Source: Bacillus sp. A301a_S52 (GTDB lineage Bacteria; Bacillota; Bacilli; Bacillales; Salisediminibacteriaceae). Taken from it: DNA of 64,000 nucleotides. The position numbers and the translations under genes were made by a program. The notes beneath the pieces are model-generated. The model did not search any database and was not told where the DNA came from. It saw only the letters and a list, made by a program, of their open reading frames with translations. The stretch lies in assembly GCA_024701455.1 (NCBI GenBank), contig JABXYP010000001.1:190001-254000 (forward strand), in the 5' to 3' direction. Positions 24,842-34,422 of the stretch are shown piece by piece; the first letter of the stretch is position 1, and every line of letters starts with the position of its first letter.

Positions 24842-26146
24842 ATGGAAATGGCCCTACAAGCATCATTATTATTATTTGTTACATTCTTCATCTTTCTCGC
24901 AATAGGCGTACCTATTTCGATTAGTATTGGCATCGCCTCAGTTGCTACGGTCTTTCTGGCCTTGCCGACGGATATTATCATGTTTACAGCCGCCCAAAAA
25001 ATGGTCGGGGGAATCAACAGTTTTGCCCTACTTGCCGTCATTTTCTTTATCTTGTCAGGGAGTATTATGAATAACGGGGGAATTGCCCTGAGGTTAGTGA
25101 ATCTGGCCAAGCTACTTGCTGGTCGTTTGCCTGGGTCCCTTGCGCATACAAACGTTGTGGGAAATATGTTATTTGGCTCAATCTCAGGATCAGCAGTTGC
25201 TTCTGCCGCTGCAATCGGTAGTGTGATGGCCCCGTTACAGAAAAAGGAAGGCTACAATAAAGCCTATTCTGCAGCGGTGAATATTGCATCATCACCAGCC
25301 GGATTATTGATCCCACCAAGTGGCGTGCTCATTATTTATTCGTTAGTTAGTGGCGGAACGTCTATCAGTGCCTTGTTTATGGCCGGGTATCTACCAGGGA
25401 TTATGATGGGGTTAGCTGTAATGATCGTCGCTTATATCATTGCTAAAAAAGAAAAATACCCTGTTTCACCGAAGCCGACCTTTAAAGAAGGGGTCCAAGT
25501 CGTACTACAGGCTCTCCCAAGTTTAATGCTTATCTTCATCGTAATAGGTGGTATTGTCGCCGGTGTTTTCACTGCCACTGAGGGGGCTGCTGTTGCAGTA
25601 CTTTATTCACTCGTTCTTTCACTGGTTTATAAGTCATTAACGTGGCGTCATATCCCAATCATTATGAAGGAATCTATTGTCATGACGGGAATCGTACTAT
25701 TTCTTGTAGGTGCATCATCGATCATGTCATGGGCGATGGCAGTGACTGGTATTCCGGCAGCGATCAGTCAACTCATTCTTAGTGTATCTGATGAAAAGGT
25801 GATTGTCCTTCTTATTATGATGGTCGTCTTACTCATAATAGGTACCTTTATGGATCTGACACCAGCCGTTCTTATTTTCACACCGATCTTCTTGCCAATT
25901 GCTACACAGATGGGGGTTGACCCGGTTCACTTCGGGATTATGATGGTGTTTAACCTCGCAATTGGGATTATGACACCGCCGGTTGGAAGTGCGTTGTTTA
26001 TCGGATGTAGTGTCGGCGATGTCCCAATAGAGGATGTGATCAGACCACTGTTAAAAATGTTTGTTGTTCTGATTATTACTCTCCTCTTTATCGTTTACAT
26101 TCCAGAAATCAGTTTATTTATTCCTAAATTATTTGGCTTAATGTAA
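24842..26146 (+). CDS. dctM: TRAP transporter large permease DctM
   Basis: A 434-residue DctM with about 12 helices. Motifs: LAIGVPISISIGIASV, ILSGSIMNNGGIALRLVNLA, SAAAIGSVMAPLQKKEGY, ASSPAGLLIPPSGVLIIY, and the repeated LTPAVLIFTPIFLPIA and MTPPVGSALFIGCS (the paired DctM signatures). GGGAGGTG precedes ATG 24842. It is the ion-coupled channel of the TRAP system, working with DctP and DctQ to bring in the uronate. Confidence 0.92.
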   Translation: MEMALQASLLLFVTFFIFLAIGVPISISIGIASVATVFLALPTDIIMFTAAQKMVGGINSFALLAVIFFILSGSIMNNGGIALRLVNLAKLLAGRLPGSLAHTNVVGNMLFGSISGSAVASAAAIGSVMAPLQKKEGYNKAYSAAVNIASSPAGLLIPPSGVLIIYSLVSGGTSISALFMAGYLPGIMMGLAVMIVAYIIAKKEKYPVSPKPTFKEGVQVVLQALPSLMLIFIVIGGIVAGVFTATEGAAVAVLYSLVLSLVYKSLTWRHIPIIMKESIVMTGIVLFLVGASSIMSWAMAVTGIPAAISQLILSVSDEKVIVLLIMMVVLLIIGTFMDLTPAVLIFTPIFLPIATQMGVDPVHFGIMMVFNLAIGIMTPPVGSALFIGCSVGDVPIEDVIRPLLKMFVVLIITLLFIVYIPEISLFIPKLFGLM

Positions 26147-26159
26147 GGAGGCCGCTCAA

Positions 26160-28556
26160 GTGGATAAAACGATTGTGACGACGGATAAGGCCGTCGTGAA
26201 TAAGCAGGATCATATAGTATCGGTCCACCTTAAGGAGGTGAATAAAACACTTCAGGTCATGGTTCTTGAAGACACTGTCTTTAGAGTTCTCATGACAACT
26301 GGAGATGAGCTAACCACCCCTGAAACATGGATGATTGCCCCAGGACTTGAAGATGTACCGTTTGAAGGGAGAGACCGTCTGGATGTGAGTCCTTTCAGCT
26401 TGCCTGACTATTCGGCTTGTCAGGATGGAGATGAATTGGCGCTGGAAACAGAAAAGCTGAAAGTGGTCATTCGTCTGTCTGAACTGAAGCTGACCTGGTT
26501 TGAGAAAAAGCATGATAACTGGGTCCAGGTGGCGGCTGATCGTGATACTGTCTCTTATAATCACAAAGGTGATCTTGGAGATGGCGTGTACCATTATATG
26601 TCTCGCAGTTCGTCAGACCGCTATTACGGGCTCGGTGAAAAAACTGGAGATCTCAACCGGTATGGCAGACGCTATCGTATGAAAAATTTTGACCCGATGG
26701 GATATGACCCACAGCATACAGATCCCCTTTACAAGCACATTCCATTTTATATGGTGAAAAACGAGTCAACCTACGGGATACTGTATGATAATTTATCAAC
26801 GAGTACGTTTGATATGGGCAATGAAATGGATAATTACCATGGTTATTATCGCTATTATCATGCAGAAGGTGGTGATCTTGATTACTATTTCATTTCCGGT
26901 ACGAGTCTAAGAGATGTGTTGAAACAGTATGTGTGGCTCACGGGTAAGACCATTATGGGACCTAAATGGAGCCTTGGCTATTCAGGCTCGACTATGACCT
27001 ATACGGATGCGGATGATGCTCAAGATCAGCTCTATCAATTTATTCATGATTGTCAGACATACGACATTCCATGCGACTCTTTCCAGCTTTCGTCAGGCTA
27101 CACATCCATTGGGGATAAACGTTATGTGTTTAACTGGAATCGCGATAAATTTCCTGATCCAAAAAAGCTGTTTCAAGATTTTGTGGATGCCGGTGTTCGA
27201 CTCTGTGCCAATATTAAACCGGCGATGTTGATTGACCATCCTCTCTATGAAGAGGGGAAAGAGAAAGATTTATTTATCAAACAAGCGAAAGAGGATGAGC
27301 CTGAACTGATTCAATTTTGGGATGAAAGAGGATCCTATCTCGATTTTACCAACCCGGCAACGATTGACTGGTGGAAAACAAAAGTTAAGGAGCAACTCCT
27401 CAGCTATGGCATTTCTTCAACGTGGAATGACAACAACGAGTATGAAATCTGGGATAATCGTGCACGAATTCATGGATTTGGACAGGAGCGCTCTATTCGC
27501 GAATACCGGCCTGTCATGACATTGCTTATGATGAAGGCTTCTCTTGAAGCGCAAAAGGAGTTTACCTCAAGAGAACGTCCTTACTTGATTTCACGCTCTG
27601 GTTGTCCAGGAATGCAACGTTATGCACAAACGTGGACGGGCGATAACCGAACAAGCTGGGAGACGCTGAAGTACAATATTCGCACAGGTGTTGGCCTAAG
27701 TTTGTCAGGCATCTACAATTTTGGCCATGATGTGGGCGGCTTTGCCGGTGACGCACCTGAACCTGAACTATTTGTCCGCTGGATCCAAAACGGCATTTAC
27801 CACCCGCGATTCACGATCCACTCCTGGAACGATGACAAAACCGTTAATGTTCCTTGGATGTATAAAGAGTATCTTAGCGATGTGTCGGGACTGATGACAT
27901 TTAGAGCGCGACTCATTCCATATATTTATGACTTGCTTCATCAGGCTTCAGAAAATAATGAACCTATGGTAAAGCCTTTATTCTTCAATTATGAAGATGA
28001 TGAAGAGGCCTATAAGGAGAGCGATGAGTTTTTATTAGGTGACGATGTTCTCGTTGTGACTGCAACGGAAAAAGACATGACACAGAAATCCGTCTACCTG
28101 CCAGAGGGGACCTCTTGGATTTATTACCTGACCGGAAAGTCATATCGAGGTGGAAGTTATGTAAATGTCGAACTTCCGATGGATAAACCGTTATTTTTTA
28201 TGAAGGAAGGCTCGATTTTGCCATTAGCGGTCTTAGCTCATGATGGCGGTTTCGGTGCTGAGGAGGTTGACCGTGAATTTACGATTAACTTAACGAATGG
28301 GCATACATCATTTGAACGACGTTTTTATGATGATGACGGTTTAACACAGAAATATCAGGATGGGGACTATTGTTACATCCAGATAAAAGTGGAGGAAACG
28401 CCTGAGACGGTGAATCTTCATTATACGGTTGATGGTCAGTACACACCGGCCTTACAGAAATTTCACTTCACCTTCAATAACCGTAACGGACGACAAGTGT
28501 TCATCAATGGTCAGGAGGCCGAAGAGGCAGATACGATTAAACGAGATTTAGAGTAA
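26160..28556 (+). CDS. Glycoside hydrolase family 31 (alpha-glycosidase)
   Basis: A 798-residue GH31 enzyme with GTG start 26160 and AAGGAGG ribosome site. The N-terminal beta domain runs to about residue 270. The catalytic barrel holds FQLSSGYTSIGDKRYVFNWN, the nucleophile in STWNDNNEYE (Asp424), and the acid/base in QTWTGDNRTSW (Asp495). A C-terminal beta domain follows. No signal peptide, so it cleaves an imported glycoside. It sits between the TRAP permease and UxaC, so the substrate probably carries alpha-linked glucuronic acid or releases it. The characteristic arginine-tryptophan pocket of sulfoquinovosidases is not evident. Alpha-glucosidase and alpha-xylosidase are alternatives. Confidence 0.85.
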   Translation: MDKTIVTTDKAVVNKQDHIVSVHLKEVNKTLQVMVLEDTVFRVLMTTGDELTTPETWMIAPGLEDVPFEGRDRLDVSPFSLPDYSACQDGDELALETEKLKVVIRLSELKLTWFEKKHDNWVQVAADRDTVSYNHKGDLGDGVYHYMSRSSSDRYYGLGEKTGDLNRYGRRYRMKNFDPMGYDPQHTDPLYKHIPFYMVKNESTYGILYDNLSTSTFDMGNEMDNYHGYYRYYHAEGGDLDYYFISGTSLRDVLKQYVWLTGKTIMGPKWSLGYSGSTMTYTDADDAQDQLYQFIHDCQTYDIPCDSFQLSSGYTSIGDKRYVFNWNRDKFPDPKKLFQDFVDAGVRLCANIKPAMLIDHPLYEEGKEKDLFIKQAKEDEPELIQFWDERGSYLDFTNPATIDWWKTKVKEQLLSYGISSTWNDNNEYEIWDNRARIHGFGQERSIREYRPVMTLLMMKASLEAQKEFTSRERPYLISRSGCPGMQRYAQTWTGDNRTSWETLKYNIRTGVGLSLSGIYNFGHDVGGFAGDAPEPELFVRWIQNGIYHPRFTIHSWNDDKTVNVPWMYKEYLSDVSGLMTFRARLIPYIYDLLHQASENNEPMVKPLFFNYEDDEEAYKESDEFLLGDDVLVVTATEKDMTQKSVYLPEGTSWIYYLTGKSYRGGSYVNVELPMDKPLFFMKEGSILPLAVLAHDGGFGAEEVDREFTINLTNGHTSFERRFYDDDGLTQKYQDGDYCYIQIKVEETPETVNLHYTVDGQYTPALQKFHFTFNNRNGRQVFINGQEAEEADTIKRDLE

Positions 28557-28569
28557 AGTAGGTGAGAAG

Positions 28570-29958
28570 ATGATTACGGAAGATTTTTTGCTGACAAACC
28601 CTGTGTCTGTAGAGCTTTATCATCACTATGCAAAAGCAATGCCGATCATTGATTTCCATAATCATCTCAGTGCAGCGGATATCTATTATGACCGTCAGTA
28701 TGATTCGATTTCTGAGTTGTGGCTCGAAGGCGACCATTATAAATGGCGTGCGATGCGAGCGAATGGTATCGATGAACGGGTGATTACAGGGGATGCCTCC
28801 TCAAAGGAGAAGTTTGACGCTTGGGCTCAGACCGTTCCAAATACATTGGGGAACCCCCTTTACCACTGGACCCACCTAGAATTGAAACGATTCTTTGCCT
28901 ATGATGGGTTGCTGTCCGAAAAGACAGGGGATGAGGTATTTGACCTCACGAATAAGGCTCTTAAACATGAAGGATTAACGGCCCGCAAAATGCTCGAGAT
29001 GCAACAGGTGGAATTTGTCGGTACGACAGATGATCCAGTTGACACCCTGGAGTACCATCGGAAACTTAAAGAGGAAGGTTATAGTGTTGTGGTGGCTCCG
29101 TCCTTTAGGCCAGATAAGGGTTTGTTAATCGAAGCAGACGGTTTTACGGACTGGCTGAAGGCTCTTGAAGAAGCAGCACACATTGTGATTAAAGATTACT
29201 CGGCGTTTCTCTTAGCCCTTGAAAAGCGGATGGATGTATTTGAGGAAGCCGGTTGTCGTGCTTCTGACCATGGGATTAATGAGATGTATTATGAAGAGAC
29301 GACGACTGAGGAAGTAACGGCTATATTTAATAAGCGATTGAATGGTGAAGAGCTGTCGCCTAGCGAAGTGAGGAAATATAAAACGCACACGCTTACACAA
29401 TTAGCAAAGAGTTACTATAAGAAAAAGTGGGTCATGCAGCTTCATATAGGGCCCCTGCGAAATAATTATTCAGCTATGTATGACAAGGTAGGGGCGGATG
29501 CTGGATTTGATTCAATCGGTGACGCCCCTGTGGCGAATCCCCTTAATCAGATGCTTGACACCTTTGCAAGCAAAGGTTTCTTACCAAAAACCATTCTTTA
29601 CACGTTAAATCCCCGGGATAATATTTTACTTGCTACGACAGCTGGTAATTTTCAGGATTCGGACGTTCCTGGAAAAGTCCAGTTTGGCACAGCTTGGTGG
29701 TTTAATGATCATTATGATGGCATGGTTGACCAGATGAAGACGTTAGCTAGCGTCGGTTTGTTAAAACACTTTGTCGGAATGCTGACCGATTCACGCAGCA
29801 TGCTTTCCTTTACACGACACGAGTATTTCAGGCGGATTCTCTGCCAACTTCTCGGACAATGGGTAGAGGAAGGGAAGATTCCATACGATATGGAGCTGCT
29901 TGGTGACTATGTGGAAAGCATTTGTTATGGCAATGCAAAACGCTATTTTGGATTGTGA
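28570..29958 (+). CDS. uxaC: Glucuronate/uronate isomerase UxaC
   Basis: A 462-residue uronate isomerase: PIIDFHNHLSAADIYYDRQY (metal-ligand histidines HNH), YHWTHLELKRFF, VEFVGTTDDPVDTLEYH, QLHIGPLRNNY and LNPRDN. ATG 28570 follows AGGTGAG, 13 bp after the GH31 stop. Reaction: D-glucuronate to D-fructuronate (and galacturonate to tagaturonate). Amidohydrolase-superfamily fold, cytoplasmic. The next gene is mannonate dehydratase, so the glucuronate branch is favoured. Confidence 0.93.
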   Translation: MITEDFLLTNPVSVELYHHYAKAMPIIDFHNHLSAADIYYDRQYDSISELWLEGDHYKWRAMRANGIDERVITGDASSKEKFDAWAQTVPNTLGNPLYHWTHLELKRFFAYDGLLSEKTGDEVFDLTNKALKHEGLTARKMLEMQQVEFVGTTDDPVDTLEYHRKLKEEGYSVVVAPSFRPDKGLLIEADGFTDWLKALEEAAHIVIKDYSAFLLALEKRMDVFEEAGCRASDHGINEMYYEETTTEEVTAIFNKRLNGEELSPSEVRKYKTHTLTQLAKSYYKKKWVMQLHIGPLRNNYSAMYDKVGADAGFDSIGDAPVANPLNQMLDTFASKGFLPKTILYTLNPRDNILLATTAGNFQDSDVPGKVQFGTAWWFNDHYDGMVDQMKTLASVGLLKHFVGMLTDSRSMLSFTRHEYFRRILCQLLGQWVEEGKIPYDMELLGDYVESICYGNAKRYFGL

Positions 29959-29994
29959 ATTAAAGATATTAATCTACCATATAGGAGTGATAGT

Positions 29995-31044
29995 ATGGAA
30001 ATGAGTTTTCGCTGGTACGGAGATGATGATCCGGTAACCCTTGATAAAATACGTCAAATTCCTGATATGAAAGGGATTGTCTCGGCTATTTATGATATTC
30101 CCGCAGGTGAGGTTTGGCCGTATGAAAGAATTATCGCCCTTAAAGAGAAAATTGAAGCGCATAATATGAAGCTTAATGTTATTGAGAGTGTTCCGGTGCA
30201 TGAAGACATTAAAATGGGGCTTGAAACACGGGATCAATGGATCGAAAATTACAAGCAAACGATCCGTAACCTCGCAAAGGCTAACGTGCGGACCATTTGT
30301 TACAACTTCATGCCAGTGTTCGACTGGACCCGTTCGGAATTGGATGCGCCACTTCCAGATGGTTCTAACTCTTTGAAATATGATGAAAAAACCGTTAAGG
30401 ACCTCGATCCGTTAAGTGGTGAACTGACACTTCCAGGCTGGGATCTTTCCTATCAGACCGACCAGCTTCAGAAAATCATCGATGCTTACCAAGATATTTC
30501 AGAAGAGCAACTATTCGACAACTTGATCTATTTCCTTGAACAGATCATACCAGTTGCCGCGGAGGAAGACGTATTAATGGCGATTCATCCTGACGATCCA
30601 CCATGGGGAATCTTTGGCTTACCACGTGTTGTGAAAAATGTAGACAGCGTGAAGAAATTGCTGTCATCGGTCAACGTGAAAAATAACGGTATTACTTTCT
30701 GTACGGGTTCGTATGGGGCTGATCCTGCAAATAATTTAGTGGAAATTGTTGAAGCAGCGAAGGGACGTATTCATTTTGTTCATGCCCGTAATGTGAAATG
30801 GACAGGTGAATTGTCATTCCAGGAAACGTCACACTCGATTAACGACGGGTCTCTCGATATGGTCGGGGTTATTCAAAAACTACTTGCTGATGGGTATCAA
30901 GGACCGATTCGTCCCGACCATGGACGGATGATCTGGGGAGAAACTGGTCGTCCAGGGTATGGCTTGTATGATCGGGCTCTTGGTGCAACGTACCTTAATG
31001 GCATTATTCATGCAACGAAGTCAGAAAAAAGGCAGGTGACTTGA
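29995..31044 (+). CDS. uxuA: Mannonate dehydratase UxuA
   Basis: A 349-residue UxuA that converts D-mannonate to 2-keto-3-deoxygluconate. N-terminal SFRWYGDDDPVTLDKIRQIP is highly typical of UxuA, followed by YNFMPVFDWTRSEL, MAIHPDDPPWGIFGLPR (metal ligand H), TFCTGSYGADP and IHFVHARNVKW, with RPDHGRMIWGE at the end. AGGAG precedes ATG 29995. It overlaps the next gene. Confidence 0.95.
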   Translation: MEMSFRWYGDDDPVTLDKIRQIPDMKGIVSAIYDIPAGEVWPYERIIALKEKIEAHNMKLNVIESVPVHEDIKMGLETRDQWIENYKQTIRNLAKANVRTICYNFMPVFDWTRSELDAPLPDGSNSLKYDEKTVKDLDPLSGELTLPGWDLSYQTDQLQKIIDAYQDISEEQLFDNLIYFLEQIIPVAAEEDVLMAIHPDDPPWGIFGLPRVVKNVDSVKKLLSSVNVKNNGITFCTGSYGADPANNLVEIVEAAKGRIHFVHARNVKWTGELSFQETSHSINDGSLDMVGVIQKLLADGYQGPIRPDHGRMIWGETGRPGYGLYDRALGATYLNGIIHATKSEKRQVT

Positions 31045-31046
31045 GG

Positions 31047-31895
31047 ATGACAGTTCCGTTTAAAGTTGATGTAAAGGATAAAGTCGTTGTCATCACCGGG
31101 GGATCGGGTATTCTCGGGTCCGTTATGAGTAAGGCACTGGCAGAGCTTGGTGCTAAAGTGGCGATCCTTGCTCTAGATGAGAATGCCAATGAGAAGGTAG
31201 TGAGTGAGATTAATCGTGCAGGTGGTCATGCAGCTGGCTTTATTGTGGATGTATTGAATAGAGAAGCGTTGGAAAAAGCACGTACAGAGATAACTAAGAC
31301 ATTCGGGACATGTGATATTTTGATTAACGGTGCCGGCGGAAATCATCCAAAGGCAACAACAACTGACGAAAAATTAAAGGTAGAAAATATCACGAATGAA
31401 CTTGAGCAAACCTTCTTTGATCTCGATCCAAGCTCAGTAGAATGGCTCTTTAAATTAAATTTTATTGGAACTCTTCTACCTACACAAGTGTTTGCTCAGG
31501 ATATGGCAGGGAAAACGAATGCCTCCATTATTAATATTTCATCGATGAATGCTTTCCGTCCATTGACGAAAATTCCAGCTTATAGTGGTGCGAAGGCGGC
31601 AATCAGTAACTTTACGCAGTGGCTCTCCACCTATTTTGCCGAAGTTGGTATTCGCGTTAATGCCATTGCACCAGGCTTTTTCTTAACGGCGCAAAATGAG
31701 GCGTTGTTAAAGAATGAGGATGGCAGCTACACTGAGCGGGCTGAAAAAATCCTCAGTCAGACGCCGCAGGGCCGCTTTGGTGAACCTGAAGAGCTTTTAG
31801 GGACCCTTCTTTGGCTGGTTGATCAGTCATCAAGCTTTGTCAATGGCATTGTCGTTCCTATCGATGGCGGATTTTCTGCCTATTCCGGTGTTTAA
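31047..31895 (+). CDS. SDR-family D-mannonate oxidoreductase (fructuronate reductase)
   Basis: A 282-residue SDR with VVVITGGSGILGSVMSKALA, LINGAGGNHPKATT, INISSMNAFRPLTKIPAYSG and YSGAKAAISNF (YxxxK), and a C-terminal PIDGGFSAYSGV. The N-GAGGNHP loop is the mark of the YjmF/UxuB-like SDRs that reduce D-fructuronate to D-mannonate with NAD(P)H, completing the step between UxaC and UxuA. ATG 31047 overlaps nothing, whereas a TTG at 31041 would overlap the uxuA stop. Confidence 0.87.
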   Translation: MTVPFKVDVKDKVVVITGGSGILGSVMSKALAELGAKVAILALDENANEKVVSEINRAGGHAAGFIVDVLNREALEKARTEITKTFGTCDILINGAGGNHPKATTTDEKLKVENITNELEQTFFDLDPSSVEWLFKLNFIGTLLPTQVFAQDMAGKTNASIINISSMNAFRPLTKIPAYSGAKAAISNFTQWLSTYFAEVGIRVNAIAPGFFLTAQNEALLKNEDGSYTERAEKILSQTPQGRFGEPEELLGTLLWLVDQSSSFVNGIVVPIDGGFSAYSGV

Positions 31896-31910
31896 GAGGA
31901 GAGTGATTCG

Positions 31911-32546
31911 ATGCAGGTGTTTCACGTATTAAATGACATGATCGATCATAAGCTCGCTGTTGTGATTCGGGGTAATTCCACTGAGCAAGCGCTTAAAACA
32001 GCTGATGCCTGCTACTTGGGAGGCATCCGGGTCCTTGAAGTCACGTTCACGGTCAACGGGGCAGATGAAGTAATGAAGACTTTAATCGAGCAATATGACG
32101 ATGCCATCGTTGGGGCGGGGACAGTCCTTGACGCCGAAACAGCACGGATTGCGATTGTAGCTGGCGCCCGTTTTATCGTGAGCCCCGCCTTTGACCGAGA
32201 AACAGCATTACTTTGTAACAGATACCAGATTCCGTATCTCCCAGGTTGCATGACGATTACAGAAATGGTTACAGCGCTTGAATACGGCGCCCAGGTGGTT
32301 AAATTATTCCCAGGCCAATCATATGCCCCTAGCTTTATAAGTAATGTAAAAGGACCGCTGCCACACTTGAATATCATGCCAACAGGGGGTATCACCCTTG
32401 ATAATGTGAGCGAATGGCTCCAAGCTGGTGCTGTCATGACTGGTGTTGGTGGGGAGATTACAAAGGGAGCGAAGACAGGGGATTATGCAGCGGTTACCAA
32501 AGAGGCAGAACGGTTTGTTTCCGCTGTTGGAGGGCGATCATCGTGA
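31911..32546 (+). CDS. kdgA: KDPG aldolase (2-keto-3-deoxy-6-phosphogluconate aldolase)
   Basis: A 211-residue class I aldolase: VIRGNSTEQALKTADACY, GGIRVLEVTFTVNGADEV, VGAGTVLDAETARIAI, and the Schiff-base lysine in AQVVKLFPGQSYAPSF, then MPTGGITLDN. GAGGAGAG precedes ATG 31911. It splits KDPG to pyruvate and glyceraldehyde 3-phosphate. The GTG of the next gene overlaps its stop. Confidence 0.93.
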   Translation: MQVFHVLNDMIDHKLAVVIRGNSTEQALKTADACYLGGIRVLEVTFTVNGADEVMKTLIEQYDDAIVGAGTVLDAETARIAIVAGARFIVSPAFDRETALLCNRYQIPYLPGCMTITEMVTALEYGAQVVKLFPGQSYAPSFISNVKGPLPHLNIMPTGGITLDNVSEWLQAGAVMTGVGGEITKGAKTGDYAAVTKEAERFVSAVGGRSS

Positions 32547-33547
32547 GCCGTGTTCTGACATTTGGAGAAATGTTAATGCGTCTGCAACCAGCTGATGGTA
32601 AGCCTGTTTCTCAGACAGGTAGCTACAATGTTTTTTACGGAGGTGCAGAGGCGAATGTGGCCATTGGTCTCAGTCACTTAGGTCATCAGGTTAGCTATGT
32701 GACGGCTTTACCGGATGGTCATCCTATTGCGAAAGCGATGATCCTGCATCTTCAGAAAGCAGGTGTCAAGACGGATGCCATCATTCGTAAGGGAGGGAGA
32801 ATCGGTTCTTATTATTTGGAGCCAGGTGTCTCACTGAAAGCGGCGAATGTTGTTTATGATCGGTCCCATACGTCTGTATTGCGTCTTGCTGATCAAGAGG
32901 TCGACTGGCCATCACTTTTTTCCGGCAAAGATTGGTTACACATCACGGGAATTACGTCAGCCTTGTCTGAGTCCATGCATCATGTTGTGTTAGCAGCTGT
33001 TAAGGCGGCACAATCGGCAGGAGTAAAGGTGAGCTTTGACTTTAACTACCGTAGTAAACTATGGCCAGCTGAAGAAGCGGCAAAAGCTTATAAAGAGATT
33101 CTCCCTTATGTGGACCATGTCTTTGCCGGCTGGAAAGATTTCGCGTGGCTGTTTGGGTGGAAAATCGAAGGTGATGACTATGAAGCACAGCTTGAAAGTT
33201 TTTATCACAAGTTGTCTGATGACTATGGTGTCACGACAGCGTCATCAACACGTCGGGAAATTCTCTCGTCAGGGAAGCATCGGCTAAACGGTTATTACTT
33301 TACCGACGGAAAACTCTATTCAGCGGACCCCGTTAATTTTGACGTGATTGATAGAGTAGGTGGAGGAGACAGCTTTGCTGTTGGGATCTTACATGGGATG
33401 ATGCGTGGAGAGGGTACGGCTGACATGATCCGTTTTGCCCTTTACTATAGTGTCCTTACCCACCTCATCATAGGCGATCAGAGTGATTATACCGAAATAG
33501 ATGTAGCACACTTCATGGCCAATCAATTATCAGATGTTTCGAGATAA
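32543..33547 (+). CDS. kdgK: 2-dehydro-3-deoxygluconate kinase (PfkB family)
   Basis: A 334-residue PfkB-type kinase with GTG start 32543, preceded by GGAGGG and overlapping the aldolase stop (GTGA). Motifs: TFGEMLMRLQP, FYGGAEANVAIGLSHLG, FDFNYRSKLW, the ADP-site NFDVIDRVGGGDSFAVGI (catalytic Asp; GGGD replaces the more usual GAGD). It phosphorylates KDG to KDPG. It is the last gene of the island, giving a complete route from glucuronate. Confidence 0.9.
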   Translation: MSRVLTFGEMLMRLQPADGKPVSQTGSYNVFYGGAEANVAIGLSHLGHQVSYVTALPDGHPIAKAMILHLQKAGVKTDAIIRKGGRIGSYYLEPGVSLKAANVVYDRSHTSVLRLADQEVDWPSLFSGKDWLHITGITSALSESMHHVVLAAVKAAQSAGVKVSFDFNYRSKLWPAEEAAKAYKEILPYVDHVFAGWKDFAWLFGWKIEGDDYEAQLESFYHKLSDDYGVTTASSTRREILSSGKHRLNGYYFTDGKLYSADPVNFDVIDRVGGGDSFAVGILHGMMRGEGTADMIRFALYYSVLTHLIIGDQSDYTEIDVAHFMANQLSDVSR

Positions 33548-34422
33548 TCCAACATTTAAGCCCCTGTTGCCCTAAGGTTTTTTAATTGTCAATTTAGTTT
33601 GGTTAATTTCAATCTACAATTGATGAATTTTGTTATACTGTCCTTAATCAGTAGAATTTTTTCTTGCCATCTCATTTTATAGGGATGGCTTGTTTACGGA
33701 CGTATACCAAATGTGTGATATTATTTATGAACGCATTTAATATGCACTTAAACTATTTATTCCTATAGTATTACGGAAGGGAAGGTATAACCGATGCTCG
33801 CCAAAGGATCAGGTTATAGGTCTTCATCTGTTAAACACTATATATAGTTTTGTAAGTATAACTACACCAATACATGATATACTATTAACAAACAAAGAAG
33901 AGAGGTCGTCACACCTCCCTTATAAGCTACTATCTATTTTAAATCTACTTTAATAGCGTAAGAGAACCGATCAGCGTCACCTGGTCGGTTCTCTTTTTGT
34001 CCTAAATTAAAACCACTGACAAACCCCTCACGGGAAGCAGACACAGCCCAGGGTTTCTGTTCCCAAACAAGTTGGGAAGTCAGGCAACACCTGACAACGA
34101 TGGGTAAACGATATTTGGTAAATGTCCACTTTCCGTCCACCTAAATCATGCAAACGTCCACCCTTTGAGAATCTCTGGGAAGGCTTAGAATCGTTTTTAA
34201 GCCGTTTTGGGTATTCATGTATTAGAAAGGCAGGTAGAGGCTTGCTGAAGGGCTGCTAGTTTTTAATTGGGAGAGTTAATTCAATCCGCGATAGTTCATT
34301 TTAAAACAAATTAGTGCATTTTGAATGAAAATTAATAGATTGTTCTAAAAATGGTTTTATTTGATTTTATTAGTGGTAGAGGTATTATGTATTGAATTTA
34401 TATTTAAGAGAGGGGTTTTTTT
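33548..34422. other. 875-bp non-coding stretch with relics and a terminator
   Basis: A short piece near 33688-33716 (GTTTACGGACG) recalls the end of repeat family 1. Near 34090-34165 the minus strand repeats GTGGACGTTT, GGTGGACGG and GTGGACATTT, a pattern known from the ends of IS21-type elements, but no transposase genes are here. A 10-bp perfect terminator lies at 33961. The region between 34160 and 34400 holds nothing recognisable. Confidence 0.35.
33961..33998 (+). terminator. Orphan terminator
   Basis: AGAGAACCGA pairs perfectly with TCGGTTCTCT over a 13-nt loop, followed by TTTTTG. No coding gene is visible just upstream, so it may end an unrecognised short RNA or the kdgK read-through transcript. 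Confidence 0.7.

Noticed and set aside
32414..32542. N-terminal extension of the KDG kinase
   Set aside because: It reads through kdgA in another frame; GTG 32543 has GGAGGG in front and starts with the conserved kinase sequence.
33688..33716. Possible sixth copy of the structured repeat (GTTTACGGACG)
   Set aside because: Only the outermost segment matches; the middle and hairpin parts are absent.
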